From positions 124,001 to 188,000 of the forward strand of contig NZ_FNCJ01000001.1 in assembly GCF_900100735.1 (NCBI RefSeq): DNA of 64,000 bases. The letters run 5' to 3'. The number at the start of each line of letters is the position of its first letter. Position 1 is the stretch's first letter. This document shows, piece by piece, positions 36,782 through 46,275 of the stretch. The notes under the pieces were generated by a model, which worked only from the letters and a program-made list of their open reading frames with translations, did not search any database and was not told the DNA's origin. Position numbers and translations under genes: made by a program. Source of the DNA: Paraburkholderia phenazinium. GTDB taxonomy: Bacteria; Pseudomonadota; Gammaproteobacteria; Burkholderiales; Burkholderiaceae.

Positions 36782-38059
36782 TTAGAACCGCTCTTCATCC
36801 ACCCAGTCGATATCGCCGCACAGCACGCAAGTCTGCTCACCGACATGCGTCGCCACCGACAAGGTCACGCACGGCAGCGCCTCATTGATCGACAGATACG
36901 GCCGCGTCACATGTACGCGCTCCGGTGCGTTGATCGCGGCCCGGAAATACGGCCGGCGCAACCAGTTCGCCCCTTGCGCATCCGCCAGCGGCAGAAAACG
37001 CGTCTCATGCGCGGCGCGATCGGCGCGCAGCACCACATTGCGGCCGGCCTGACGTCCCTTCGCATCGAGCAGGAAGCAGCGCGCTGCGTGATCGAGCGCG
37101 AGGAAGTTCCAGCACACCTCGTCGAGCGGCTCACCGGCCGCGAGCCGCTCCGCCGCCCGCTCGAACGCGCGAATGTACGGCGCGAGGCGGCTCGCATTGC
37201 GCCGCTCGCGCTCCTCGGTCTGGTGGCGATAACGCTCGGTGACCTCGCTGATGCAGGTCACCGCTTGCGCGCTATCCGCCGCGCCCGGGTTCGGCCGGCC
37301 GAAGAAAAAACCCTGTACGAAATCGGCGTCGCAGGCGAGCGCCATCTGCGCCTCATGTTCGGTTTCGACGCCTTCGATCAGCACCAGCTTGCCCGCTTCA
37401 TGCAACAGCGCGACGAGGCCCGGCAGAATGGTCGCCATATCGGCGCGATGCGCGGCATGCGAGAGCATGATGCGGTCGAGCTTGACGATGTCCGGGTTCA
37501 GTTGCCAGATCCGCTCGATGTTCGAATGCCCGGCGCCAAAATCGTCGAGCGCGATCAGGAAACCGAGTTCGCGGAACTTGCGCACCGCTTCCGCGAGACG
37601 TTCGAGATCTTCCGCGCGTTGTTCCAGCACTTCGAGCACGATGCGCCGTGGCGACAGATCGAGCCGCCGCAGGTTCGCGAGCAGCGCGGCGGCGTGATAA
37701 GGGTCGGTCAACGCCCCCGGGTGGACGTTCAGAAACAGCCACTCCTTCTCGGCGCCAAGCACCTTGAAGTTCTCCAGATGCAGCGCCTGGGCGAGCCGGT
37801 CCACCTGCAGCACGTCACCGAGCCGCGCTGCCTGGCCGAATACGTCGAGCGGCGACACTGGCCGGTCGAGTGCATCGTGGGCCCGCAGCAATCCCTCGTA
37901 GCCGACCGCCCGCATATGCGACAAACTGAAGATCGGCTGAAACACACTCGTCAGCTCCAGATCCCCATGCCGCACCGAGTACCGTTCGAGCCCCGAAGTC
38001 ACACTCAACTCGAAGCCGTGCGGTGCGGCGGCGGTTCTTTCCTGTTGCGCAATCGTCAT
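36782..38059 (-). CDS. EAL-domain c-di-GMP phosphodiesterase with C-terminal sensor
   Basis: A 425-residue soluble protein. The EAL domain at about 30-270 has the full active-site set: EGL (YEGLLRA), NVHPG, EVLEQ, DDFGAGHSN, KLDRIML, EGVET and GFFFGRP, so hydrolysis of c-di-GMP to pGpG is expected. The C-terminal 150 residues (RRNASRLAPYIRAFERAAERLAAG to DIDWVDEERF) look like a PAS/Cache-like sensor (FLLDAKGRQAGRNVV, ANWLRRPYFRAAI). GAGAGGA precedes the ATG. Confidence 0.88.
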   Translation of the reverse strand: MTIAQQERTAAAPHGFELSVTSGLERYSVRHGDLELTSVFQPIFSLSHMRAVGYEGLLRAHDALDRPVSPLDVFGQAARLGDVLQVDRLAQALHLENFKVLGAEKEWLFLNVHPGALTDPYHAAALLANLRRLDLSPRRIVLEVLEQRAEDLERLAEAVRKFRELGFLIALDDFGAGHSNIERIWQLNPDIVKLDRIMLSHAAHRADMATILPGLVALLHEAGKLVLIEGVETEHEAQMALACDADFVQGFFFGRPNPGAADSAQAVTCISEVTERYRHQTEERERRNASRLAPYIRAFERAAERLAAGEPLDEVCWNFLALDHAARCFLLDAKGRQAGRNVVLRADRAAHETRFLPLADAQGANWLRRPYFRAAINAPERVHVTRPYLSINEALPCVTLSVATHVGEQTCVLCGDIDWVDEERF

Positions 38060-38558
38060 GCATTCCTCTCACGCGAGAGCCGGGCCGGTCCGAACGCGGG
38101 GGCGAACAACCTCGGCGCCGTTTCTCAAAATGTGCGTCATCGGCACTCCTTAAGCAAGCTCCGTGCGCACGCTGCCGCACCTTCCGGCGAACTTTGTATG
38201 CGTAACTGCAGCGGTTGAAGCCAGCGCCGGTGCGTCCGCGCACACAACGCACCAGACCGGTGCAAACATCTCAGCCGGGAAGCGCTATTTGGGGGCATAC
38301 GCAGCGCCGCTTGTCGTGTCCTGTTGGCGGCCCATGGCCGACGACCGGCCCCCGCTCCCAGCCCACCCCAGGCAGCGCATGCCTCGCTGCAAACGCCGCG
38401 CCGCCCAAGCGTCGCCTCGGGCTAAACTCCCACCTTACGTTTGTTAATGTCTGCGCATTAGCTGCCCGCTCCGCCTCCCGCCGCATGCGCGCGCTTCGCG
38501 AACCGGTCTCCCGGTCCGCAAGGGGCAAGGGCTTGCCGCCTCTCTTTAGACGAGTCAG
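38060..38558. other. Intergenic region between EAL and antiporter genes
   Basis: About 500 bp with several open frames but none with a ribosome site or recognisable product. Divergent promoters for the EAL gene and the antiporter should lie here. No palindrome or terminator stands out. Confidence 0.4.
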
Positions 38559-40226
38559 ATGGAAATTGTCTTCACTGTCCTGATCCTCCTACTAGCGGTC
38601 GCCGTCTCCGGTGTCGGCATCCGCGTGCTGCCGTTCAAACTGCCGCTGCCGCTCGTGCAGATCGCCATCGGCGCCCTGCTCGCCTGGCCGAGACTGGGCC
38701 TGCACGTCACGTTCGATCCGGAAATTTTCATGATGCTCTTCATTCCGCCGCTGTTGTTCGCGGATGGGTGGCGCATCCCCAAGCGCGAGTTCTTCATGGC
38801 GCGGCGCTCGATCCTGCTGCTCGCGCTCGGGCTCGTGTTCATGACGGTGCTGGCAGTCGGCTATTTCGTGCACGCGCTGGTGCCGGCGATCTCCTTGCCC
38901 GTCGCCTTTGCGCTTGCCGCCGTGCTGTCGCCGACCGATGCGGTCGCGCTGAGCGGCATCGCCGGCAAGAACCGCATTCCGGCGCAACTGATGCATATCC
39001 TCGAAGGCGAGGCGTTGATGAACGACGCGTCGGGTCTGGTCGCGCTGAAGTTCGCCATTGCCGCTGCGTTGACGGGCGTGTTCTCGCTGCGCGATGCCTC
39101 GCTCAGTTTCGTGATCATTGCCGTGGGTGGACTGGCGACCGGCGCTGCCGTGAGCTGGCTGTTCGGCGTCGCGGCAACGCGCTTCCTGAACCGCACGGAG
39201 GAGGGCGATCCCGCGCCGGGTGTGGTGATGACCCTGCTGATTCCGTTCGCGGCTTACCTGTTCGCCGAGCACTTCGGCTGGTCGGGCATCCTCGCCGCGG
39301 TCGCGGCAGGAATGATGATGAACTACACCAGCATCGCGAATGCCGGTGCGGTCTCCGCACGCATGCGCGGCAACAGCACCTGGACGATGATCGAATTCGT
39401 CTTCAACGGCATGGTGTTCATCCTGCTCGGCCTACAGTTTCCGCATATCCTCGGCCGCGCGCTGATCGACGCACACGAGACCAGCAACGAGCAGATGGTC
39501 TTGCTGATCGGCTATATCGCGGCGGTGGCGCTCGCCCTGTACGCGCTGCGCTTCGTCTGGGTCTGGCTGCTGCGCTGGCACGCGAGCCGCGGTGCGGCGA
39601 AGCGGGGCATGGAGAGCGCGGTGCCGGGGCTGCGCACGGTGACGGTGACGACCGTGGCCGGAGTGCGCGGCGCGGTGACGATGGCGGGTGTGCTGTCGTT
39701 GCCCGAGGCGTTGCCGAACGGGGTGGCCCTGCCGGGCCGCGACCTGGCGATCTTTATCGCCTCGGGGGTAATTCTGTTGTCGCTGCTGGTGGCGGTGATC
39801 GGGCTGCCACTGCTGCTGCACGGCTGGCGGCGCGGGCGCGATCCGCATGCGGCCGAGGAGCAGCATGCCCGCAAGCTCTCGGCGCAAGCGGCGATCCGCG
39901 CCATCGACGAGCTGCACGAAACCGCCAGCGCCGATCTCGACGAATCGGCCTCCGCCTATGCGGCGGACGTGACGGCGCGCGTGATGGATATCTACCGGCG
40001 TCGTCTCGCGACGCTCGGCGACGAGGGCACCCCGCCGAGCGAACAGGCACGTCGAGCGGAGGCGCTAGAGTTCCAGATGAAGCTGGCCGCGATACGGGCC
40101 GAGCGCGCGGAACTGCTGTCGTTGCGCAACGCGCAAAAGATCAATGACGAGACGCTTAACAAGCTGATGCGCGAGACGGATCTGTCGGAGACGACGCTGA
40201 TCGCGCGAAGCGGAGCACGGGCCTGA
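38559..40226 (+). CDS. Na+/H+ antiporter, CPA1 family (YjcE/NhaP-like)
   Basis: A 555-residue inner-membrane antiporter with about 12 spans, then a cytoplasmic, charged C-terminal tail of about 130 residues. CPA1 hallmarks are LSPTDAVALSGI, EGEALMNDASGLVALKFA (ion-binding Asp in ND), and RGAVTMAGVLSLPEALP. It exchanges Na+ (or K+) for H+ in pH and salt homeostasis. The tail (ATLGDEGTPPSEQARRAEALEFQ) is probably regulatory. Monocistronic. Confidence 0.9.
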   Translation: MEIVFTVLILLLAVAVSGVGIRVLPFKLPLPLVQIAIGALLAWPRLGLHVTFDPEIFMMLFIPPLLFADGWRIPKREFFMARRSILLLALGLVFMTVLAVGYFVHALVPAISLPVAFALAAVLSPTDAVALSGIAGKNRIPAQLMHILEGEALMNDASGLVALKFAIAAALTGVFSLRDASLSFVIIAVGGLATGAAVSWLFGVAATRFLNRTEEGDPAPGVVMTLLIPFAAYLFAEHFGWSGILAAVAAGMMMNYTSIANAGAVSARMRGNSTWTMIEFVFNGMVFILLGLQFPHILGRALIDAHETSNEQMVLLIGYIAAVALALYALRFVWVWLLRWHASRGAAKRGMESAVPGLRTVTVTTVAGVRGAVTMAGVLSLPEALPNGVALPGRDLAIFIASGVILLSLLVAVIGLPLLLHGWRRGRDPHAAEEQHARKLSAQAAIRAIDELHETASADLDESASAYAADVTARVMDIYRRRLATLGDEGTPPSEQARRAEALEFQMKLAAIRAERAELLSLRNAQKINDETLNKLMRETDLSETTLIARSGARA

Positions 40227-40286
40227 AGGCCGGCATGCACCAGCCAGCTTTTGCTTGCCTGGCTGGCCACTCGCTTCGCCTCGCAC

Positions 40287-41594
40287 CTAAACCGCCGGTT
40301 GCTGCGCGGGCTTGCGGCGCAGTAACGCGTACAGGATGATCGCGCCGAAGGAAGCGGTACCGATGCCGCCGAGCGCAAAGCCGCCCAGCTTCAGCGAGAA
40401 GTCCCCGGCGCCCAGCACGAGGGTCACGGCCGCGACGATCAGGTTGCGGTTGTCGGAGAAGTCCACCTTGTTGACGACCCAGATGCGCGCACCCGTCACC
40501 GCGATCAGGCCGAACACGACGATCGATACGCCGCCTAGCACCGGTCCCGGAATGGTCTGGATCACCGCGCCGAACTTCGGCGAGAAGCCGAGCACCAGCG
40601 CAATCGCCGCAGCGATCACGAAGACCAGCGTCGAGTAGATTTTCGTCACGGCCATCACGCCGATATTTTCCGCGTAGGTCGTCACACCCGTGCCGCCGGA
40701 GAAGCCGGAGACGATGGTGGCCAAGCCGTCGCCAAGGAAGGCGCGGCCCACGTAGCGGTCGAGATTCTGGCCGGTCATCGCGCTCACGGCCTTGATATGG
40801 CCGAGATTCTCTGCAACGAGGATCACCGCGATTGGCGCGAGCAGCGTCATGGCCTGCGCGTTGAACACCGGCGCGGTGAAATGCGGCATGCCGAACCAGG
40901 CGGCGTTGGCGACAATGGAGAAGTCGATCGGCTTGCCCATGCCGAGGCCATTCGTGACGATCGCGTAGATCACGTAGGCGGCAAGCAGGCCGACCAGAAT
41001 CAGCAAGCGCTGCAGCATGCCGCGCGCAAACACGGCGACCGCGGCAACGCACAGCACCGTGACGAGCGCCATCCACGAATCGAAGTTGCTGCCGCTCACG
41101 CCCTTGACTGCGATCGGCGCGAGGTTCAGCCCGATCACGCAGACGATCGCGCCGGTCACGAGCGGCGGCATCAGCGTCTCGATCCATTGGGTGCCGACGG
41201 CCGAGACGATCAGCCCGATGATCGCGTACACCACGCCGCACGCGATGATCCCGCCGAGCGCCACGGGGATGTTCAGATTCGGGCCGTGTCCGCCGTAGCC
41301 GGTCACGGCGATCACGAGGCCGATGAAGGCGAAGCTCGAGCCGAGATAGCTCGGCACGCGCCCGCCCACCACCACGAAGAACAGCAGCGTGCCGATCCCC
41401 GACATGAAGATGCACAGGTTCGGATCGAAGCCCATCAGCAGCGGTGCGAGCACCGTCGAGCCGAACATGGCGACGACGTGCTGGATGCCCATCGCGAACA
41501 TCTGCGGCCAGGCAAGCCGCTCGTCCGTGTTGACGACACGGCCCTCGGCGGCGCTCGGCTGCTTGCGCCAGTGGGGGAAATAGGAATCGGCCAT
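40287..41594 (-). CDS. Uracil/xanthine permease (NCS2 family, RutG/UraA-like)
   Basis: A 435-residue inner-membrane permease of the nucleobase:cation symporter-2 family. The start MGIQHVVAMFGSTVLAPLLMGFDP, GGRVPSYLGSSFAFIG and the signature region NLGHIKAVSAMTG with GDGLATIVSGFSGGTGVTTYAENIGVMAVTK are close to RutG/UraA. It takes up uracil or another nucleobase with protons. AGGAGA precedes the ATG. No pyrimidine-degradation genes are adjacent. Confidence 0.9.
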   Translation of the reverse strand: MADSYFPHWRKQPSAAEGRVVNTDERLAWPQMFAMGIQHVVAMFGSTVLAPLLMGFDPNLCIFMSGIGTLLFFVVVGGRVPSYLGSSFAFIGLVIAVTGYGGHGPNLNIPVALGGIIACGVVYAIIGLIVSAVGTQWIETLMPPLVTGAIVCVIGLNLAPIAVKGVSGSNFDSWMALVTVLCVAAVAVFARGMLQRLLILVGLLAAYVIYAIVTNGLGMGKPIDFSIVANAAWFGMPHFTAPVFNAQAMTLLAPIAVILVAENLGHIKAVSAMTGQNLDRYVGRAFLGDGLATIVSGFSGGTGVTTYAENIGVMAVTKIYSTLVFVIAAAIALVLGFSPKFGAVIQTIPGPVLGGVSIVVFGLIAVTGARIWVVNKVDFSDNRNLIVAAVTLVLGAGDFSLKLGGFALGGIGTASFGAIILYALLRRKPAQQPAV

Positions 41595-41725
41595 GGCGGG
41601 GGTTCTCCTCTAATCGGCGCGTTGTGTTGTTTAACGCGTTTTTCAACGCATTTTTCAGGTTACGCGCGAGTGTACGGAGACCGCCAGGCCCTGACAAGCG
41701 AAGTCGTGGAGGCGTTGCAGCGTAC

Positions 41726-43291
41726 TCAGGCGCGGCGCGCCTCGAGCGCGAACACCGCCACCGCCGTCTTTAGCTCACGCGCCTGGTCCGCCATCGAAGC
41801 GGCAGCCGCGGCTGCCTGCTCGACCAGCGCGGCATTCTGCTGGGTAACCTGGTCCATCTGTGCGACCGCGCGGTTCACCTGTTCGATGCCGGTACTCTGT
41901 TCGTGCGACGCAGCAGAGATCTCCCCCATGATGTCCGTCACGCGCTGCACGGCGTGCGTGACTTCGGCCATGGTCTGGCCGGCGCGCTCGGCGAGCGCCG
42001 CACCGCTGCCGACGCGAGCGGTGGAGTTGTCGATCAGCTCCTTGATCTCTTTGGCGGACAGCGCACTGCGCTGCGCCAAAGAACGCACCTCGCCCGCCAC
42101 CACCGCGAAGCCGCGGCCCTGCTCGCCGGCACGGGCCGCTTCGACGGCCGCGTTGAGCGCCAGAATGTTGGTCTGGAACGCAATGCCCTCGATCACCGCA
42201 ATGATGTCGGTCATGCGCTGCGAGCCTGCGGCGAGTTCTCGCATCGTCTCCACTACATCGCCCACCAGACCACTGCCGCGCGCCGCCACCTCGGAGGCGC
42301 CATGCGCGACGCCACTCGCCTGCTGGGCGTTGTCGGCGTTCTGCCGCACGGTGGCGGTCAGTTGCTCCATGCTCGAAGCGGTTTCCTCCAGCGAGGCGGC
42401 CTGCTCTTCCGTGCGTTGCGACAGGTCGGTGTTGCCCTGGGCGATTTCGCCGGAGGCGAGCAGGATCGACTCGCTTGACACGCTGATGCCGGAGACGATG
42501 CTGGCCAGCCGGTCGCGCATGTTGCGCAGTGCGAAGAGAAGACTCTGGGTGTCGCCGGCGCGCATATCGACCCGCACGCTCAGGTCGCCGTCCGCGATCC
42601 GGTTGGCAATCTCCGCGGCATAGCCCGGCTCGCCGCCGAGTTGCCGCGCGAGGCGTCGCGCGATCAGCCAGGCGAGCAGCATGCCGGCCACCAACGCGCC
42701 AAGCACCAGCGACGACAACACGATGCGCATCTGCCGGTAGCTGGCTGCGGCCTCGGCCTGCGCCTCGCTCGCCTGCTGGCGGCGGTAGTCGATCACCTGC
42801 ACGATGCGATCACGCAAGGCTTCGCTCGACGCGATCGCGCGCCGCACCAGTTCCTTGTTGTCGACACCGGCCGGAATCGGCTCCTGGCCAATCTGCTGAT
42901 GCACGATCTCTTCCCACACGGCCGACTTGTTCAGCACTTCCTCGAACAGCGCCTCGCCCTTAGGGGTGGACAGCGTGGCCCGATAGCGCTCGTAGGCGTC
43001 ATGCATGCTCTTGAGCGAGGCGACGATATTGGCGTCGAGGCGCTGGCGCCCCGCTTCGTCTTCGGCGTAGCCAAGATTGGCCGCCGCGAGGTCCGCGTCG
43101 ATCTTGTTGCGATTCGCCTCTTCCATCCAGTAGAGGCCGTCCATATGCCGGCTGCTGATCGCGTCGGTCAAGTCATGCATCGACGACAGCGTCATCAGGC
43201 CGGTGCCCCCCACGACCGCGCAAAACCCGATCACGATCGCGAAGGCCAACAACAGGCTTTTCAACACCGTCATGCGCTCGAACCACTTCAT
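41726..43291 (-). CDS. Methyl-accepting chemotaxis protein
   Basis: A 521-residue chemoreceptor. First membrane segment at about 8-30, a four-helix-bundle periplasmic sensor to about 185, second membrane segment ([20 protein letters not shown] in part), a HAMP domain ([24 protein letters not shown] in pieces) and the coiled-coil signalling domain with the hairpin tip [25 protein letters not shown] choose ATG 43291 with a GGGGATGGGG stretch ahead; an ATG at 43309 is possible. It lacks the C-terminal pentapeptide for CheR. Confidence 0.92.
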   Translation of the reverse strand: MKWFERMTVLKSLLLAFAIVIGFCAVVGGTGLMTLSSMHDLTDAISSRHMDGLYWMEEANRNKIDADLAAANLGYAEDEAGRQRLDANIVASLKSMHDAYERYRATLSTPKGEALFEEVLNKSAVWEEIVHQQIGQEPIPAGVDNKELVRRAIASSEALRDRIVQVIDYRRQQASEAQAEAAASYRQMRIVLSSLVLGALVAGMLLAWLIARRLARQLGGEPGYAAEIANRIADGDLSVRVDMRAGDTQSLLFALRNMRDRLASIVSGISVSSESILLASGEIAQGNTDLSQRTEEQAASLEETASSMEQLTATVRQNADNAQQASGVAHGASEVAARGSGLVGDVVETMRELAAGSQRMTDIIAVIEGIAFQTNILALNAAVEAARAGEQGRGFAVVAGEVRSLAQRSALSAKEIKELIDNSTARVGSGAALAERAGQTMAEVTHAVQRVTDIMGEISAASHEQSTGIEQVNRAVAQMDQVTQQNAALVEQAAAAAASMADQARELKTAVAVFALEARRA

Positions 43292-43568
43292 GTCCCCATC
43301 CCCTTTCATAGAAAGCGCCCTTGCTGCGGCGACGGTGCGCGCTTAAACGCGTCCAGTTCTATTACGGCGGGGGACTCCCTGACTTAACGTGCTAATCATG
43401 GGAATAACCGGGACAGGATATTGAAAGACTCAGCCCGCAAGCCGGTTGCCCGCAAAGCCGCGTGGGCATTGGGATTTGTCTGATTTAACGGGGGCGGCCC
43501 GCTAGCTAAACTGGCTTTGCTGCGTGACCCCATGAATTGCGCATGCGATGTTGTAACTCTCCGACTTT

Positions 43569-43603
43569 CCGCTCACGCTCCCCAGTGTGAGCGGCTTTTT
43601 TTT
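43569..43603 (+). terminator. Strong plus-strand terminator without an upstream gene
   Basis: An 8-bp stem CCGCTCAC / GTGAGCGG with a 10-base loop is followed by a run of eight T on the plus strand. The flanking genes (MCP upstream, DUF2239 downstream) are both on the minus strand, so nothing annotated is terminated in this orientation. The 43292-43568 interval could encode a small RNA; no clear promoter was found. Confidence 0.6.
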
Positions 43604-43614
43604 GTCTGCGCCTC

Positions 43615-44232
43615 TTACCCCTCGCCAAATGCCCCTGCGGCCAGCCGCTCCGCGTACTCCCGCACATCGACAGGCCACTGCGCCATTGATGCCTGAAAGC
43701 GCGCCCGGTCCGCTGCGAACAGCGCCCGAGTGGCTTCTTCATAGTCGGGCAGATTGCCGGCCAGCGCGGTCATGAAGCGATAGGTGGCTTCCTGTGCGAG
43801 ACGCATACGGTCCTTGTCGTCACCTGCAAGGCGCGCCGCTTCCACCAGCTTGCGCAACACCACCGAGGCCCCGCCTGACTGGCTGTTCAACCAGTCCCAG
43901 TGACGCGGCAACAGCGTCACCTCGCGCGCCACGACCCCGAGCCTCGGGCGGCCGCGACCACGAGGCGCATCTTGATCCGCGGACTCCGCGGCTTCTTCGG
44001 CACTCGCGGTGCTGCCGCTGGGTTCGCCCGCCAGCCTCGCCAGCACGTCGGCATCCGAACCGCGCAGATCGAATTCGACGGGCTGACTGGTGAGATCGTC
44101 GAAGACCAGCACCGGAGCTTGTTCACCACGCTCGATCACCTGCTTGACCGCCAGCGCGACCTCGGCGCGCGCGCCGGACGCGATCCGCCGCAAACCCTCG
44201 AAAGCGGTGCAGGTAGTAGGTTGGAGTGTCAT
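43615..44232 (-). CDS. DUF2239-family protein
   Basis: A 205-residue protein that matches DUF2239 in pattern: an N-terminal strand-rich part (TTCTAFEGLRRIASG, VLVFDDLTSQPVEFDLRGS), a linker rich in Ala/Ser/Gly/Arg, then RGRGRPRLGVVAREVTLLPRHWDWL and a helical C-terminus. The GRPRLGV...LLPRHWDWL portion resembles an AT-hook-like basic segment with a possible ribbon-helix-helix, so DNA binding is possible but unproven. A well-formed promoter lies directly ahead, at 44265-44309. Confidence 0.82.
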   Translation of the reverse strand: MTLQPTTCTAFEGLRRIASGARAEVALAVKQVIERGEQAPVLVFDDLTSQPVEFDLRGSDADVLARLAGEPSGSTASAEEAAESADQDAPRGRGRPRLGVVAREVTLLPRHWDWLNSQSGGASVVLRKLVEAARLAGDDKDRMRLAQEATYRFMTALAGNLPDYEEATRALFAADRARFQASMAQWPVDVREYAERLAAGAFGEG

Positions 44233-44264
44233 CGCGAAAATCCTTAACGGTCAATTTTCGCAAA

Positions 44265-44309
44265 TTATATCCGGGTAAAATTTGAATCGCAATATCACCC
44301 GGGTAAAAT
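44265..44309 (-). promoter_or_regulatory. Promoter with duplicated ATTTTACCCGG element
   Basis: On the minus strand TTGCGA, 17 bases, TATAAT form a near-consensus sigma-70 promoter about 30 bp before the DUF2239 ATG. The 11-mer CCGGGTAAAAT (plus strand) is present twice, at 44271-44281 and 44299-44309, a 28-bp period. One copy lies in the spacer and one just upstream of the -35. This suggests a repressor or autoregulatory site. Confidence 0.65.
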
Positions 44310-44367
44310 ATCGGCTGCAGCGACGAGGGATGGCGTTCGCACACGAGCGCGGCGCGCCGCCAGCCGG

Positions 44368-45879
44368 CTAATGGCCCGGTTGCGTCACCATCCCCGGCTG
44401 TTCGGCGCGCTCTGCGACCGGGTAGCAAAGAATGCGATTACGGCCGGCATCCTTGGCGTGGTAAAGCGCCGAGTCGGCGGCATTGACGAAGGCCCGGTAA
44501 GTCGAGAACCGATGGTTCGCGGTACTGGCGATACCAATGCTGATCGTCAGCACATGATGCGCGCTGGACACGTGGCGCATCTGGAGCGCCTGCACCGCGG
44601 CGCGGATCTGCTCGGCGATCTGCGCGGCGCCAATGCCGTCGGTGTCCGGCAACAGCACGGCGAACTCTTCGCCGCCATAGCGCGCCGCCACATCGTCGGG
44701 ACGCCGGACGTTGCCGTCGATGCAGCGCGCCACCGCCACCAGCGCATCGTCGCCTGCCGAGTGCCCATACAGATCGTTGAAGCCCTTGAAGTTATCGACG
44801 TCGAGCAGCAGCATCGACAGCGGCCGCCCGGTGCGCAGCATCGCCAGCCACGCCTGCTCGGCGCGTTCCTCGAAGGTGCGGCGGTTGTTCAGCCCGGTCA
44901 ACCCGTCCGTACGCGCCAGTACGCGCAAGGCTTCTTCCATTTGCTGACGGCGCTGCAGTTGTTGCGACAGCAGGACGGCGAGCGCGATGATCGTGATATC
45001 GAGCGCCGCCATCAGCGAGCCGATAATCCATGCGCGGCGCCGCCATCCGGCATAAATGTCGTGCGTCGAAATCGCGACATCGAGTATCAGCGGGAAACGG
45101 TCAATATGGCGAAACGCATACCAGCGCTCCACGCCGTCGATCGCCGCGGTACCGAAGAATTCGCCGCTGTCCTGTTGGGTAAAACGGGTGTAGTTCGCGG
45201 TGCCTGCCAGATGAATGCCGATGATCTTCGGGTCGTAGGGACGGCGCATGAGCATCGTGCCGTCCGCGAGCATCAGCGCCATCGAACCGCCGCTGCCGAG
45301 GTTCATGCCCGCGAACAGGCGCTGGAAGTAAGTGAGCCGCATCGTGCCGACCACCACCCCGGCGAAGCTGCCATCCGGGTGCGAGAGGCGCCGGCTGAGC
45401 GCAATGGTCGGTCCGGCGGCGCTCAGCTTCGGCAGGAACGGATGGCTGACGTACAGCCCAACGCTCGGCGAGTTGCGATGCACGAGGAAATAGTCGCGAT
45501 CGGCGGCATTGATGTGCCGCGGCGTCACGGACTGCGAATCGAAGATGGCGTTGCCCGCTTCGTCCAGAACCAGCATTGAGCCCAGGTCCTGTGCACTCAG
45601 CGAACCGTCGAACAGCACCATCTGCCGCAGCGCCGGGGGCAAGGCCATCACGCCGGGCTGTTTGAGCCCGGAGATCACAGCAAGCAAGGAGAGGTCGTAC
45701 AGTTCGAGGTTGCGCGCCACATCGCGCTGGACCAGCAAGGAGACGTTTTCGGCCGAGTCCTGGGCACGCCGCAGGGCGTCCGAACGCATTTGCGCCAGCA
45801 CCCAGACGGTGATTGCGAGGATCGCCGCGGCTAGTGCGATGCTGATGACAATCACTGCGTTCGGTCGGCGCGTCATCAT
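44368..45879 (-). CDS. Membrane-bound diguanylate cyclase with Cache sensor
   Basis: A 503-residue protein: membrane helix at about 8-30, a periplasmic dCache-like sensor to about 275 (ADRDYFLVHRNSPSVGLYVSHPF in pieces is typical), a second membrane helix at about 285-310, then a GGDEF domain. The catalytic motif is intact (YGGEEFAVLLPD), with DVDNFKGFNDLYGHSAGDDAL ahead, so it should make c-di-GMP from two GTP. I see no RxxD inhibitory site directly before GGEEF. Confidence 0.9.
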   Translation of the reverse strand: MMTRRPNAVIVISIALAAAILAITVWVLAQMRSDALRRAQDSAENVSLLVQRDVARNLELYDLSLLAVISGLKQPGVMALPPALRQMVLFDGSLSAQDLGSMLVLDEAGNAIFDSQSVTPRHINAADRDYFLVHRNSPSVGLYVSHPFLPKLSAAGPTIALSRRLSHPDGSFAGVVVGTMRLTYFQRLFAGMNLGSGGSMALMLADGTMLMRRPYDPKIIGIHLAGTANYTRFTQQDSGEFFGTAAIDGVERWYAFRHIDRFPLILDVAISTHDIYAGWRRRAWIIGSLMAALDITIIALAVLLSQQLQRRQQMEEALRVLARTDGLTGLNNRRTFEERAEQAWLAMLRTGRPLSMLLLDVDNFKGFNDLYGHSAGDDALVAVARCIDGNVRRPDDVAARYGGEEFAVLLPDTDGIGAAQIAEQIRAAVQALQMRHVSSAHHVLTISIGIASTANHRFSTYRAFVNAADSALYHAKDAGRNRILCYPVAERAEQPGMVTQPGH

Positions 45880-46275
45880 GTCTCTGGTTGTTCTACACCT
45901 GCGCGAAGGCCTGCGCGCGTTATCGGAGAGTGCGACTTCTTGCGAATCCAGGGACCGCGCCAGACCAGCGTCGGGAGCCAGCCATACAGGCAGTCGCGTG
46001 GGACATTAGCGTAACAGACACTGGGGTGCGATGAACCATCCGACCGGCCGGTCTTGTCATTAGTCTTCGTCATGTCTGGATATCGGCGCGGTATGGCTCC
46101 AGGTTGAATGCAGGCGGCATAGCGCATACCCGTTTCCTATTTTGCGTGCTCGGGCGCGACGCTAGCTATACTGGGCATAAAAGCTGAAGAATAGGCGAAT
46201 CGCAGTCGTCTGACGCTCGCGCACGATAGCGAGCGCTGCTACGCTCGGTCCTGCCGACCTCAGGAGAGAAGACTT
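45880..46275. other. Intergenic region between divergent GGDEF genes
   Basis: About 400 bp without a gene. A TATACT box at 46167-46172 with TTGCGT 19 bases ahead may be the promoter of the downstream cyclase. Nothing else is recognised. Confidence 0.4.

Noticed and set aside
40156..41697. A 513-codon minus-strand frame overlapping the NCS2 permease in another frame
   Set aside because: Very Arg/Asp-rich, soluble shadow of a strongly hydrophobic permease gene.
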